Position numbers and translations under genes: made by a program
In this document: piece after piece, positions 7,997 through 15,839 of the stretch
How the letters are laid out: each line of letters opens with the position of its first letter
Position numbering within the stretch: position 1 is the stretch's first letter
Virus record (IMG/VR): IMGVR_UViG_3300025759_000191
Coordinates: 1 to 42,672 of that record
DNA length: 42,672 bases
DNA from: a virus
Reading direction: 5' to 3' (one strand)
The notes under the pieces: generated by a model
Told to the model about the DNA's origin: nothing
Database searches by the model: none
Seen by the model: the letters and a program-made list of their open reading frames with translations, nothing else

Positions 7997-8695
7997 TTAA
8001 ACAGCCTCCGCTAATGGTATTCTGACGCTTGAATCGTAATGACACGATTTACATAATTCATATGGCTTTACTGATATTTTTGATAGATCATCATAAACAT
8101 TTCCTATAACACCCGCGCCAGTTGAATCAAATGAACAGGTTGTTACCCTTCCATCTGATAATACCATAGATTGCCCCATATTCAACCACGCGCATTCTCT
8201 ACCCTTATGTTCACTCGACACATGCCAATCAACCTGGCCCGCCCAATCGACTGCATTTGTAGCAGGATCTGAACTAGAGCCAGCATAACAGCCCGCCTGC
8301 CTTAATATCTCGATAGCTGGCCCCGCCATTTCTGGACGGTGCAAACTAACGAACGCCGCGCAACGATACTTAAACAAATACTCTGCTATCTGCGGTTGTT
8401 TAACAATCTCTATACCGTTCGTAGCAATTACAAGCGGCAAATCTGGAAGGGCTTCACGAACTATTTCTAAATAGTATTCAAGGTTAGGGTGTATCGTGCT
8501 TTCGCCTATACCGGCCAGATTCAACGATTTTTGCGCGCCTTGATCGCTGAAATATTTAACCCACTTAATAGCTCTACAAAAGGTTGTATAATCCATATCA
8601 ATTTTAGGGCGGGTCATACTGGGATGCACGCAATAACGGCACTTTAAATTACAGCGTGAAGTGACCTCTATTTGGTGTATCTCTCTTATCTTCAT
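7997..8695 (-). CDS. Radical SAM enzyme with C-terminal Cys motif
   Basis: This 232-residue protein opens with IEVTSRCNLKCRYCVHPSM. The canonical CxxxCxxC (C15, C19, C22) binds the 4Fe-4S cluster that cleaves S-adenosylmethionine. SLNLAGIGEST is the GGE-like SAM-binding segment. Near the C terminus, TTCSFDSTGAGVIGNV and LCKSCHYDSS supply extra cysteines like a shortened SPASM/Twitch auxiliary cluster region. Such enzymes often modify peptides or proteins. The start overlaps the portal-MuF stop by ATGA and its stop is 1 bp from the protease gene, so it is translated with the head genes. The substrate is unknown. A capsid protein is a plausible target. Confidence 0.85.
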   Translation of the reverse strand: MKIREIHQIEVTSRCNLKCRYCVHPSMTRPKIDMDYTTFCRAIKWVKYFSDQGAQKSLNLAGIGESTIHPNLEYYLEIVREALPDLPLVIATNGIEIVKQPQIAEYLFKYRCAAFVSLHRPEMAGPAIEILRQAGCYAGSSSDPATNAVDWAGQVDWHVSSEHKGRECAWLNMGQSMVLSDGRVTTCSFDSTGAGVIGNVYDDLSKISVKPYELCKSCHYDSSVRIPLAEAV

Positions 8696-11600
8696 TTAAA
8701 CCCTTGCAATGGTTGTAATGTTGGCTCTCCGCCTTCCTCGAAATCATCCATATCTACAACAGTAACGGGTATTAAAAGCGAGCGGCAGTTGTGGACCAAT
8801 ACGTTACTTGCAATGTATGTTTCATCATCTTTAACAGCAAGGTTGTAGACCCTTCCTTGATATGGTATAACGGCAATTGACTTGATTGAAGAACTAAACC
8901 AAGAGGTGTTATTATGCTTACGGTTGAAACTGTTAAAACTATTATTGCTGAAAGGCATTTCGGGGAGGGTGTCAGCATCCGCGCTATTGAGCGGGAAATG
9001 GGGCTTGGAAAAACCACCCTTTCGGGTTTCTGCAAAAGAAACGGCATCAAGACTAGAACCCAAAGCCAGGGCGCCAGCCTTCACGCCAAAACCATGGCTA
9101 GAAAATCCGGCGACACACATTGGACTAAAACCAACCCTGAAGCGGCTAAAAAGGCTGCCAAGAAAAGCAGCAAGCGAATGCTTAAAGAAAACCCCATGAT
9201 GAAGAGTAGAAATATCGAAAAATCTGCTCAAACGCGATCCAAGACCTACAGGACCAATCCCACCATTCACGAATCTACTTTGTGTAGGTTCTTCGATGAC
9301 GCTGGGGTTGATTACAGTTTCCAAGTTCCCGTCGATAGCTATATCATGGATTTCCTTATTGGCTCCGTCAACCTTGAACTTGATGGAAGAGGACACGCCG
9401 AAAGAAGAGCTATGGACATCATAAGAGATCAGAGGCTCATCGACAAGGGGCTTACAGTTCTGCGCGTCGCTCAAGACTCCTTGTGCAACTACAGAGCCGC
9501 ATCCGTATGGCAGCTCTCCCCACTCTTCGGTGCGCTGGAATATGTTATCCCCAGCCTTAATCTCATCTGCCCTAAACCAGCCATTGGCGGTAAGTATAGG
9601 GTGCTCATCCGTGACAAGGAGAATGTCTCCGGTACTTATTTCAAGCTTAATAATTGATTTTGTATCGTTTCTCTTACCCATAACAGCGTATACAGGCATA
9701 TATCGATTGTTATGGGTAAGAACTCTGTCACCAACCCTAATATCTTCTATAGGTACAAGTCCGCGCTCCGAATTAATTAACTCGCCTTCTGCAATCGCGT
9801 TAAAATGATTGGGCGGTTTATATTGCGGATTTTCATCATACCATTGCTTGCTATGGTTCCCTCGGTTTTCTTCGTCAAGATGCCTGCAAATAGGGGTAGT
9901 GCGCGAATCAAGTATGGCGCTATATTCAAACGCCTGAACGAAATCGCCGAGCTTTGGATCAGTAAAATAGCTATGGCGGGCGTTGTTAATGGCGTCAAAG
10001 GTGCTAGTTCTTACAATCGTTCTTAGCCTGGCATCGGGGTTATTGACGTTCAGCGCCTCGCCTAACGAATCCTTAGCCTGATCTAATGTGATCATACCCT
10101 TGGTAGCAAAGGCTGAATAGATCGACTTTTCGATCTCTGGCCATGTCTTATCGTATCGAGCGCCGTTTAGAATCTCTTGCTCTATAATGTTCTCGGCTTC
10201 TGCTGTTAGATTTCCCGCAATCTTGAACGCGGTAATTTTGAAGAAATCGTCAGCGATAAAACCAAGCCGCATAGCATCGGCTTTGAACTCTTTTTGATTG
10301 GCCTGGTTAACCTCTAGCGCGGCATGCTTGGTGCCAAGCCTGACACCCTCCTTTAGCATCGCGTTAGCTATACGGTTAAACTTCTGCTTTTGCTTTGAAT
10401 CGGCTTTGACAGCCTTTATATTCGCTGCAACATCCTGACCTATATCGCCGCCGGTTTTGGCTTTGGCAATTAGATCAGCTATAAGGCCATCCATATTTTC
10501 AGCCAGCACGCTTGTAAACTCATCAACAATAGAATCGGAATTTCGAGCAATAACAGCGAAATCAACGCGCCTTTCAGCTTTGGTAAATGCGCCGATTGAT
10601 ATTAATCCTTTTCCCATGACGGTTTCATCGATCGCACCCGCCTGGCGTTCCTCATTTTCTTCAATCTCTTCTTTTCCCGCGCCGATCTGCCCGCCTTCCT
10701 GCTCGCCCTCTGCATTATCACCCCCGCCATTATCCTCAACCTCAACCTCAACGCCAGGCGGGAAGCCCAGCGCATCGCGCACATGCTGCTCATCTTCAAA
10801 ATGCGGCTTCACAACGCTAGCGCCTGCAAGCTCTTTAAACTTATCGATCATTTTGAGCTTTTGCGTTTTAGTAAATTTCTTTAACTGATATTTAGGGTAT
10901 CGACCATCGCCCCAGTTTTTATCACCCAGCTTTCTAAATAGCTGCTCATTAAAAGCATCTTCTAAGCGATCTATATCAGTGGTAAGCGTCTCAAAATAGC
11001 TATCTAGCTGAACCTCCGACTGTGAATAGCTGCCGGTTTGTGTTTGCGGTGTAACGCCAACAAGGTTTGGCACTAACAACGCCATAGCGATTCCAAAGTT
11101 GTAATCCTCTATAGCCTCCTTAAATGCCACCTGATTGGATGGGTAATCGCTTTCAAAATCGTAGCCGCTCGGCAGTATTATTCCGGTTGATCCATTAATA
11201 TTATCTAGTATATTTTGCAGAGCTAGATAGTTAGGCGTGCCAGCGTTTAGTGAGGTTCCTTTTCCTGGCGTAACGGTACGAACGCCGCTCGCGTGCTTTT
11301 CCAACCACATATTACGAAACTTAACGACATAATCTTTGCTGAACCATGAGCGATAAGCTTCATTTAGTTCGCTTTGGCCGTAATGCTCATCTATATCGGG
11401 GTTAACGACGAAATGAATAAACTTTTTATGATCTATTTTGATTTCGCGTCCTGCGATCTTTTGCACCACTTCTTTGATATTACCGTGAACATCTACTTTA
11501 AATGCAAATGTATCAAACGGGCGTAGCTTTAGATTCTCTAATCCTATCCAGGTAGAGCCATCAACCTCGATCTTATTAGTGATAATTTCAGTCATCGAGA

Positions 11601-11922
11601 AGCCATACTTAATAGCAGATAAAACGCCCTTGACTTTATCTGTCCAGCTTCCTTTGATCTGTTTAACTGTTTCTTCAAATACCTTTATTCTCTCTTCTCG
11701 CTGATCATCCGTTAGCGTATCGTCATCAAGCACAAATTCATGTTGCCTAGAAATAATCGAATCACCGCGAAACTTAACAACCGCCTTGACTTGCTCATCG
11801 GTTAGCATCTTTTTATAGATATGAGCACCTTTGCGATTGATGAGCGCGTCAGGGTTGTATTTCTCGAAATCGCGCCCCGTATAAAGTAGGCTGGCTTCGC
11901 TGTATGCTATCTCTCTACCCAT
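8692..11922 (-). CDS. Portal (DUF935) - MuF head morphogenesis fusion interrupted by an intein
   Basis: The precursor is 1,076 residues. Residues 1 to about 390 are a DUF935/Mu gp29-type portal (SAIKYGFSMTEII, LKLRPFDTFAFK, VNPDIDEHYGQSEL). After an acidic linker (about 395-425), residues of about 430-740 resemble MuF/gpF, with RTIVRTSTFDAINNARH, SAILDSRTTPICRHLD and the terminal motif PPNHFN/CRSLL. This motif is split by an intein (residues 709-1045), so the spliced product would be 739 residues. The portal is the DNA gate of the head, and MuF proteins are minor head proteins attached to it. The stop overlaps the radical SAM start (ATGA). Splicing itself is inferred. Confidence 0.9.
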   Translation of the reverse strand: MGREIAYSEASLLYTGRDFEKYNPDALINRKGAHIYKKMLTDEQVKAVVKFRGDSIISRQHEFVLDDDTLTDDQREERIKVFEETVKQIKGSWTDKVKGVLSAIKYGFSMTEIITNKIEVDGSTWIGLENLKLRPFDTFAFKVDVHGNIKEVVQKIAGREIKIDHKKFIHFVVNPDIDEHYGQSELNEAYRSWFSKDYVVKFRNMWLEKHASGVRTVTPGKGTSLNAGTPNYLALQNILDNINGSTGIILPSGYDFESDYPSNQVAFKEAIEDYNFGIAMALLVPNLVGVTPQTQTGSYSQSEVQLDSYFETLTTDIDRLEDAFNEQLFRKLGDKNWGDGRYPKYQLKKFTKTQKLKMIDKFKELAGASVVKPHFEDEQHVRDALGFPPGVEVEVEDNGGGDNAEGEQEGGQIGAGKEEIEENEERQAGAIDETVMGKGLISIGAFTKAERRVDFAVIARNSDSIVDEFTSVLAENMDGLIADLIAKAKTGGDIGQDVAANIKAVKADSKQKQKFNRIANAMLKEGVRLGTKHAALEVNQANQKEFKADAMRLGFIADDFFKITAFKIAGNLTAEAENIIEQEILNGARYDKTWPEIEKSIYSAFATKGMITLDQAKDSLGEALNVNNPDARLRTIVRTSTFDAINNARHSYFTDPKLGDFVQAFEYSAILDSRTTPICRHLDEENRGNHSKQWYDENPQYKPPNHFNAIAEGELINSERGLVPIEDIRVGDRVLTHNNRYMPVYAVMGKRNDTKSIIKLEISTGDILLVTDEHPILTANGWFRADEIKAGDNIFQRTEEWGELPYGCGSVVAQGVLSDAQNCKPLVDEPLISYDVHSSSFGVSSSIKFKVDGANKEIHDIAIDGNLETVINPSVIEEPTQSRFVNGGIGPVGLGSRLSRFFDISTLHHGVFFKHSLAAFLGSLFSRFRVGFSPMCVAGFSSHGFGVKAGALALGSSLDAVSFAETRKGGFSKPHFPLNSADADTLPEMPFSNNSFNSFNRKHNNTSWFSSSIKSIAVIPYQGRVYNLAVKDDETYIASNVLVHNCRSLLIPVTVVDMDDFEEGGEPTLQPLQGFK
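8788..9798 (-). mobile_element. Intein in the MuF domain (337 residues, Ala1, Cys+1)
   Basis: The insert splits the conserved MuF motif HFN/CRS. Block A is AIAEGELINSERG with VGDRVL. Block B is LLVTDEHPILTANGW with T63 and H66 (intein numbering). Block F/G is RVYNLAVKDDETYIA...VLVHN, followed by the extein Cys. The splicing domain is therefore complete (about residues 1-100 and 295-337). Position 1 is Ala and not Cys or Ser, as in class 2-like inteins, in which the +1 Cys attacks directly. The middle (about residues 100-290) has no DOD or HNH endonuclease. Its Ser/Phe/Gly-rich sequence is the antisense of an endonuclease gene on the plus strand. Confidence 0.9.
8914..9657 (+). CDS. EDxHD (Vsr-like) homing endonuclease encoded antisense to the intein
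   Basis: This 247-residue protein is encoded entirely within the intein DNA on the opposite strand. The start ATG has AAGAGGTG (8901-8908) at good spacing. Residues 1-45 look like a helix-turn-helix (SIRAIEREMGLGKTTLSGFC). Residues of about 60-118 are basic with an ENPMMKSRN segment typical of homing endonuclease DNA-binding arms. Residues 118-190 form a Vsr-like nuclease core with E120 (IHESTLCRFF), D146 (YIMDFLI), E155-L-D157-G-x-x-H161 and D172 (RDQRL), the EDxHD pattern. It should cut intein-less MuF alleles to drive homing. None of its 20 Leu and 19 Ser codons is TTA, CTA or TCA. Confidence 0.88.
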   Translation: MLTVETVKTIIAERHFGEGVSIRAIEREMGLGKTTLSGFCKRNGIKTRTQSQGASLHAKTMARKSGDTHWTKTNPEAAKKAAKKSSKRMLKENPMMKSRNIEKSAQTRSKTYRTNPTIHESTLCRFFDDAGVDYSFQVPVDSYIMDFLIGSVNLELDGRGHAERRAMDIIRDQRLIDKGLTVLRVAQDSLCNYRAASVWQLSPLFGALEYVIPSLNLICPKPAIGGKYRVLIRDKENVSGTYFKLNN

Positions 11923-13378
11923 AATTTACACTCTGCACCTGAGCTATCGCGCCGTAAGCGCTTAGATCTATTTCATCATTTGAGGCTTTGTCGATAAACT
12001 GCTCTGCTAATGAATCGCCGTAATCAGGTGACTCAAGGCCATCGGATTTCATCTGTTCCTTTGTCTGTATGTCATCAACTTTTTGGTTTGCCATATTTCG
12101 TTTAATTGATGATAGATGGGCGCGTAGCTTTTCAATGTCGTCTATTCCTTCCTCATCAATCTTGATTCGCCCTTCTCGAAAATACTTTTCAAGCGTTATA
12201 TAATTCTGTACGCGCCTATTGCGGTATAGGTCGGGGTGATCTGATGTTTCACCCCCAACATGCCTAATGACATTGTAGCCTTTTTTCATAAGATAGCCTG
12301 CGGTGCCTGCGCCCACGCCGGTAGAATCAACTACGAAATCATCAAAGTTTTTTCTACCATCAAAACCCTCAAACATTCTGATAGCCGTTTCGGCAGCGTC
12401 AATAATTGCCTCGCTTGGGTTAAAATGGAAGCTCTTTTGTTTCAGGATATGCACAAAGGTTTCATAATGTATGGCGGCAGTTATGACGGTAGCATCTGCG
12501 CCTCCATCGGCAACATCAACGCTTATTCTCAGATGGGGGTGACTGCCGTCTGGCTCCATATCTGCGTCTATCGCATCCTCGAAATGCTCTAGGTTTATTA
12601 AAACATAGTCATCAAATGCGGCGAACTCGCCAAGCGCCCTGATCTTATAAATGGGTGATTGCGTGCCGTATTTGGTGGCCATATCTGCCAGCCATTGTTG
12701 GCTAATAAGCTCCGGCGCATCGCTTGGCTTGATGTGCATACGATAATACAAGCCCTTGCATGATTTGTCGTTGTGGTGCTTATAGAATTCACCATCAAGG
12801 CGGGTAGGGTTGCCTATCTCCACGACGCATGAACCAGCAGTAGTTAGTGCGCCCTCGATGGTGGGGTACATTGGATCAAGCTTTTTGCCGCTTGCTTCAT
12901 CTATCAAGAATAACTGCGGCTTATCGTGGTAGCCTGCCAGGCTCTCTGGATCAGTGGCAGTTTCAAGTGATGCGCCCCAATCCTTATCGCAGCCGATATT
13001 GATTTCGCGCCCTAACACGTTGATCATTTCTTTGTAGCTGGGGAGTGCGTTTCGCATAACGCCCCGATAGCGTGGTAGCAAGCGCTTTGTTAGCTGTTGC
13101 TGTTTGGGTGCAGTACAGGCTATTTGGCCGTATGTTGTGAAATTCCATAGATGCATTAGCATAGCTAGAAATTGCGTTTTTCCGGTGCCATGGCATGAGC
13201 GAATTGTTAGGCGCGGTTTTTTGGCTTTGTTGTATTTGGGTTTATCTCGGCGCAAATCCATAACAACGTCGAAACCTTCTAGCTGCCATTGTAGCGCCGG
13301 AAATTTCACAACGTTATCGAAAAACCACTGGGGGCAGTTAATCGCTTTCTGTTTCGCTATCTGCGCTGTAGTCGTCAT
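11915..13378 (-). CDS. terL: Terminase large subunit
   Basis: This 487-residue protein has an ATPase domain with Walker A HGTGKT (63-68) and Walker B LFLIDE (156-161), where E161 is the probable catalytic glutamate. The RNase H-like nuclease domain has SVDVADGGAD (D288, D291) and FVVDSTGVGAG (D351). It cuts and pumps phage DNA through the portal into the prohead. It overlaps TerS by 41 bp upstream and the portal-MuF gene by 8 bp downstream. Length and motif order are normal for the family. Confidence 0.93.
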   Translation of the reverse strand: MTTTAQIAKQKAINCPQWFFDNVVKFPALQWQLEGFDVVMDLRRDKPKYNKAKKPRLTIRSCHGTGKTQFLAMLMHLWNFTTYGQIACTAPKQQQLTKRLLPRYRGVMRNALPSYKEMINVLGREINIGCDKDWGASLETATDPESLAGYHDKPQLFLIDEASGKKLDPMYPTIEGALTTAGSCVVEIGNPTRLDGEFYKHHNDKSCKGLYYRMHIKPSDAPELISQQWLADMATKYGTQSPIYKIRALGEFAAFDDYVLINLEHFEDAIDADMEPDGSHPHLRISVDVADGGADATVITAAIHYETFVHILKQKSFHFNPSEAIIDAAETAIRMFEGFDGRKNFDDFVVDSTGVGAGTAGYLMKKGYNVIRHVGGETSDHPDLYRNRRVQNYITLEKYFREGRIKIDEEGIDDIEKLRAHLSSIKRNMANQKVDDIQTKEQMKSDGLESPDYGDSLAEQFIDKASNDEIDLSAYGAIAQVQSVNYG

Positions 13379-13736
13379 TCAGTAACGCCTGTTTTAATTC
13401 ATCGGAAAAGCTATGTTTGTTCGTGTTGTCGTTGATGTTTTCGCGCCTGTCTTTCCAATCTTCAGATGCGCGGTTTTTCAAATACCATATTTGCGCTGTC
13501 GTATCGCCGTTAGTTGCGTTAGTGAATAGTGAATTAGTTACCTTCGCAATGCCTTTTGCCTGCCCCCTTTTTAGGCACTCCATTAATTTCAAATATTCAC
13601 GCTTTTTTTTGATGAATGTTGTATGACTCCAGCCGATAACATGGCATATTTGCTTTTCATTAAGCCCTTGAGCCGCCAGCATTTCAATTTGTGCGCATAT
13701 CGCATCAGTGATCTTATAAGGGGGTCGGCCAGCCAT
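13338..13736 (-). CDS. terS: Terminase small subunit
   Basis: This 132-residue protein has an N-terminal helix-turn-helix (ITDAICAQIEMLAAQGLNEK followed by QICHVIGWSHTTFIKKKREY), then a helical oligomerisation region and an acidic C-terminal tail rich in Asp/Glu/Ser. It lies directly upstream of, and overlaps, the large subunit gene. TerS recognises the packaging site on phage DNA. The pac or cos site itself is not identifiable here. Confidence 0.85.
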   Translation of the reverse strand: MAGRPPYKITDAICAQIEMLAAQGLNEKQICHVIGWSHTTFIKKKREYLKLMECLKRGQAKGIAKVTNSLFTNATNGDTTAQIWYLKNRASEDWKDRRENINDNTNKHSFSDELKQALLNDDYSADSETESD

Positions 13737-13737
13737 A

Positions 13738-14967
13738 TCAAGCAGCCTCCCGTTTACCTTTTAATTCCTGGTAGGTTTCGCCAGTTGATTCAAGCGTTGC
13801 CTGTTTGCCGGTGAAATCCTGCCAGCGGTTTATGATTACATCGCAGTATTTTTCATCTAGCTCCATCATAAAGCAATTGCGGTTTGTCTTTTCGCAAGCG
13901 ATCACGGTTGAGCCGCTGCCGCCAAATAAATCAAAGACGTTGGATCGCTTATTGCTTCCTATGTTTATCTGGTTTTCAAGCATAGCTACGGGTTTCATAG
14001 TGGGGTGGTACCCCTCTTTTTCTCTCGGAAACTCAAGGCATTTAGAATAATCAACACCTTTGATTCCTCCATTGAAAATACCCGACCTTCTGAAAAGCAA
14101 CAGGTATTCGATATCCGGTCTATGGCTCCCACCAATAGGTATAGCGTTAGGTTTTTTCCAAACTAACAAATTGAAAGCGTATTTATTATCTTTTGCCCAA
14201 GACAAGTATTCAGGAAGCAAATCTTTTGATGTAAAAATATATGCGTTCATTGTTTTATTAAATAATATCGGCAGCACTTGCAAAAACTCTGCTGGGTTAA
14301 AATTACAAAGATGCTCTATATCACCAGACTGTTTTTCAAGTGCCTTCCCTATCTCGCCTTTGAACCCACCCTTAGTTTCCTGATTGTAAGTCGGATCAGT
14401 AAAAACCATATCTGCCTTCTTGCCATCCATCAAACTTTCAACCGCATCAATAGACGTACTATCCCCGCACATCAACCTATGATTACCTAAAACCCAAATA
14501 TCACCGCTAACCGTTACCGCCTGTTCAGGTATCTCCGGTATATCATCATCACCCGTTAGCCCTTCAACTGGTTCAGTATCATCTAGTAAGCCATCAATAA
14601 AGCCAGTATCAAACCCCAATAGATCAGTATCAAAATCTAACTCAATCAGGTTGTTAACTTCCAGCTTTAACTTGTCCAAGTCCCAATCAGCATTTAACGC
14701 TAATTGATTATCAGCGATAACATAGGCTTTCTTCTGCGCCTCTGTAAGCCCTTCAGCCCGCACGAATGGAATAGATTCAAGCCCTAGCTTTTTAGCTGCC
14801 ATCACTCGACCATGGCCAGCTATAAGCCCGTTTTGCTCATCAATAATAACGGGATTCAAAAATCCAAATTCTTTGATGCTTGATGCAATTTGAATAACCT
14901 GTTCTTCGCTATGAGTTCGTGAATTATTGGCATAAGGTATCAAATCATTAACCGCTATTTCGTCCAT
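13738..14967 (-). CDS. ParB-like / DNA adenine-type (N6/N4) methyltransferase fusion
   Basis: Translation most likely starts at ATG 14965-14967 (a GTG lies one codon before), giving 409 residues. Residues 1 to about 125 are ParB/Srx-like (LIPYANNSRTHSEEQVIQIA, GLIAGHGRVMAAKKLGL). The rest is a beta-class amino-methyltransferase with motif IV VFTDPTYNQE and motif I FDLFGGSGSTVIACE followed by FMMELDEKYCDVIINRW. The usual D-P-P-Y reads D-P-T-Y here. Such genes next to terminase are common in phages and methylate phage DNA, perhaps for restriction evasion or packaging control. Activity is uncertain because of the motif change. Confidence 0.85.
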   Translation of the reverse strand: MDEIAVNDLIPYANNSRTHSEEQVIQIASSIKEFGFLNPVIIDEQNGLIAGHGRVMAAKKLGLESIPFVRAEGLTEAQKKAYVIADNQLALNADWDLDKLKLEVNNLIELDFDTDLLGFDTGFIDGLLDDTEPVEGLTGDDDIPEIPEQAVTVSGDIWVLGNHRLMCGDSTSIDAVESLMDGKKADMVFTDPTYNQETKGGFKGEIGKALEKQSGDIEHLCNFNPAEFLQVLPILFNKTMNAYIFTSKDLLPEYLSWAKDNKYAFNLLVWKKPNAIPIGGSHRPDIEYLLLFRRSGIFNGGIKGVDYSKCLEFPREKEGYHPTMKPVAMLENQINIGSNKRSNVFDLFGGSGSTVIACEKTNRNCFMMELDEKYCDVIINRWQDFTGKQATLESTGETYQELKGKREAA

Positions 14968-15275
14968 CACATACGCCTCATAGCTCGTACATCGATATCA
15001 TAAAACGCCGCGTTATCATCGCCAGAATTAACGCTAACCTCAAGGTTGTAGGTTAGGCCCACCAAATCAAGGCTACTTGTTAGCGTGCCTTGATAGGTGC
15101 CGCTGCTTTGGTGCGTTAACGTTAACGGCCATGTTTGCCCACTAACGTTAGTTCCTGACATAGTTTTCAGCGTTGCTAAAACAGTTGCGTCGGTTGTATA
15201 GCTCGAATCAGACAAATCTATCAGATCGGATAGTTTTAATAGATTGCCGTTATCTATATATATGGGTTTAGCCAT
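14967..15275 (-). CDS. Small beta-rich virion-region protein
   Basis: This 102-residue protein starts MAKPIYIDNGNLLKLSDLID and shows Thr/Ser-rich beta segments (QTWPLTLTHQSSGTYQGTL). It ends DVRAMRRM and overlaps the methyltransferase start (ATG followed by TGA). It follows a group of appendage-like structural genes. The pattern resembles small phage proteins with an Ig-like or jelly-roll fold. Function is not recognised. Confidence 0.65.
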   Translation of the reverse strand: MAKPIYIDNGNLLKLSDLIDLSDSSYTTDATVLATLKTMSGTNVSGQTWPLTLTHQSSGTYQGTLTSSLDLVGLTYNLEVSVNSGDDNAAFYDIDVRAMRRM

Positions 15276-15277
15276 AA

Positions 15278-15838
15278 TTACGCATCAGCCGCCGTATAAG
15301 TTGCAGTAACGTCGATTGTATCATTATCATCTAGTGATTTGTCGCCAGCAGTGAACGCGCCAACAGCAAACAGCGTTCCAGTAGTGCCGCCTTTGGTGTT
15401 AACGGATGTTAAGAAGGCGCCGCCAACAGTTGTACTGTTAGTGTCAATGGTAAATTGCGCGGGTGATGCTGAATTGTCAACAGATTGTGAAGAAACGCCG
15501 CCATCACTCCAGGTAACCCGCGCCGCCTCATCATAAGCCTCAACCTCTGACCATCCCGCGTGGCTCGACATGGTATCGCCAGCGGCAACTGTTGGTGCGC
15601 TATCGGTTAAACCAACATACCATGTTGTGATCTGCGTTCCAGCCGATAGCGTGGCATCTAGCGCGTGGTCAAGGCCCGCGTTAGTAATCAGATTTTCAAT
15701 CTTATCTTTCCACTTTACTTTTCCAGATTTGTCGCGGCAGGTTATATGCCATACACCCTTGAAAGCTGCGCCTGCGTGCATTGGCTTTTTTGCGTTAAGG
15801 CTGGCACTGTAGTTGTCGTTTGCTTGCATCCCATCCAT
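15278..15838 (-). CDS. Putative virion structural protein
   Basis: The likely start is ATG 15836-15838 (MDGMQANDNYSASL), which has GAGGT about 9 bases upstream and sits just after the upstream stop. The protein has 186 residues. It has an N-terminal basic part (FKGVWHITCRDKSGKVKWKD, LITNAGLDHALDATL) and then Thr/Ser/Asp-rich beta repeats, a style common in phage head or tail appendage proteins that start with 'N-x-I-T-N-A-G'. A structural role is inferred from composition and neighbours. Confidence 0.65.
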   Translation of the reverse strand: MDGMQANDNYSASLNAKKPMHAGAAFKGVWHITCRDKSGKVKWKDKIENLITNAGLDHALDATLSAGTQITTWYVGLTDSAPTVAAGDTMSSHAGWSEVEAYDEAARVTWSDGGVSSQSVDNSASPAQFTIDTNSTTVGGAFLTSVNTKGGTTGTLFAVGAFTAGDKSLDDNDTIDVTATYTAADA

Positions 15839-15839
15839 G

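Noticed and set aside
8772-9050. 92-codon minus-strand frame in the intein region
   Set aside because: It is out of frame with the intein and lacks motifs. It is a shadow of the two overlapping real frames.
10457-10888. 143-codon plus-strand frame antisense to the portal-MuF linker
   Set aside because: Ser/Pro/Ala-rich antisense of an acidic, Glu/Gly-rich linker. No ribosome site or motif, unlike the endonuclease frame.
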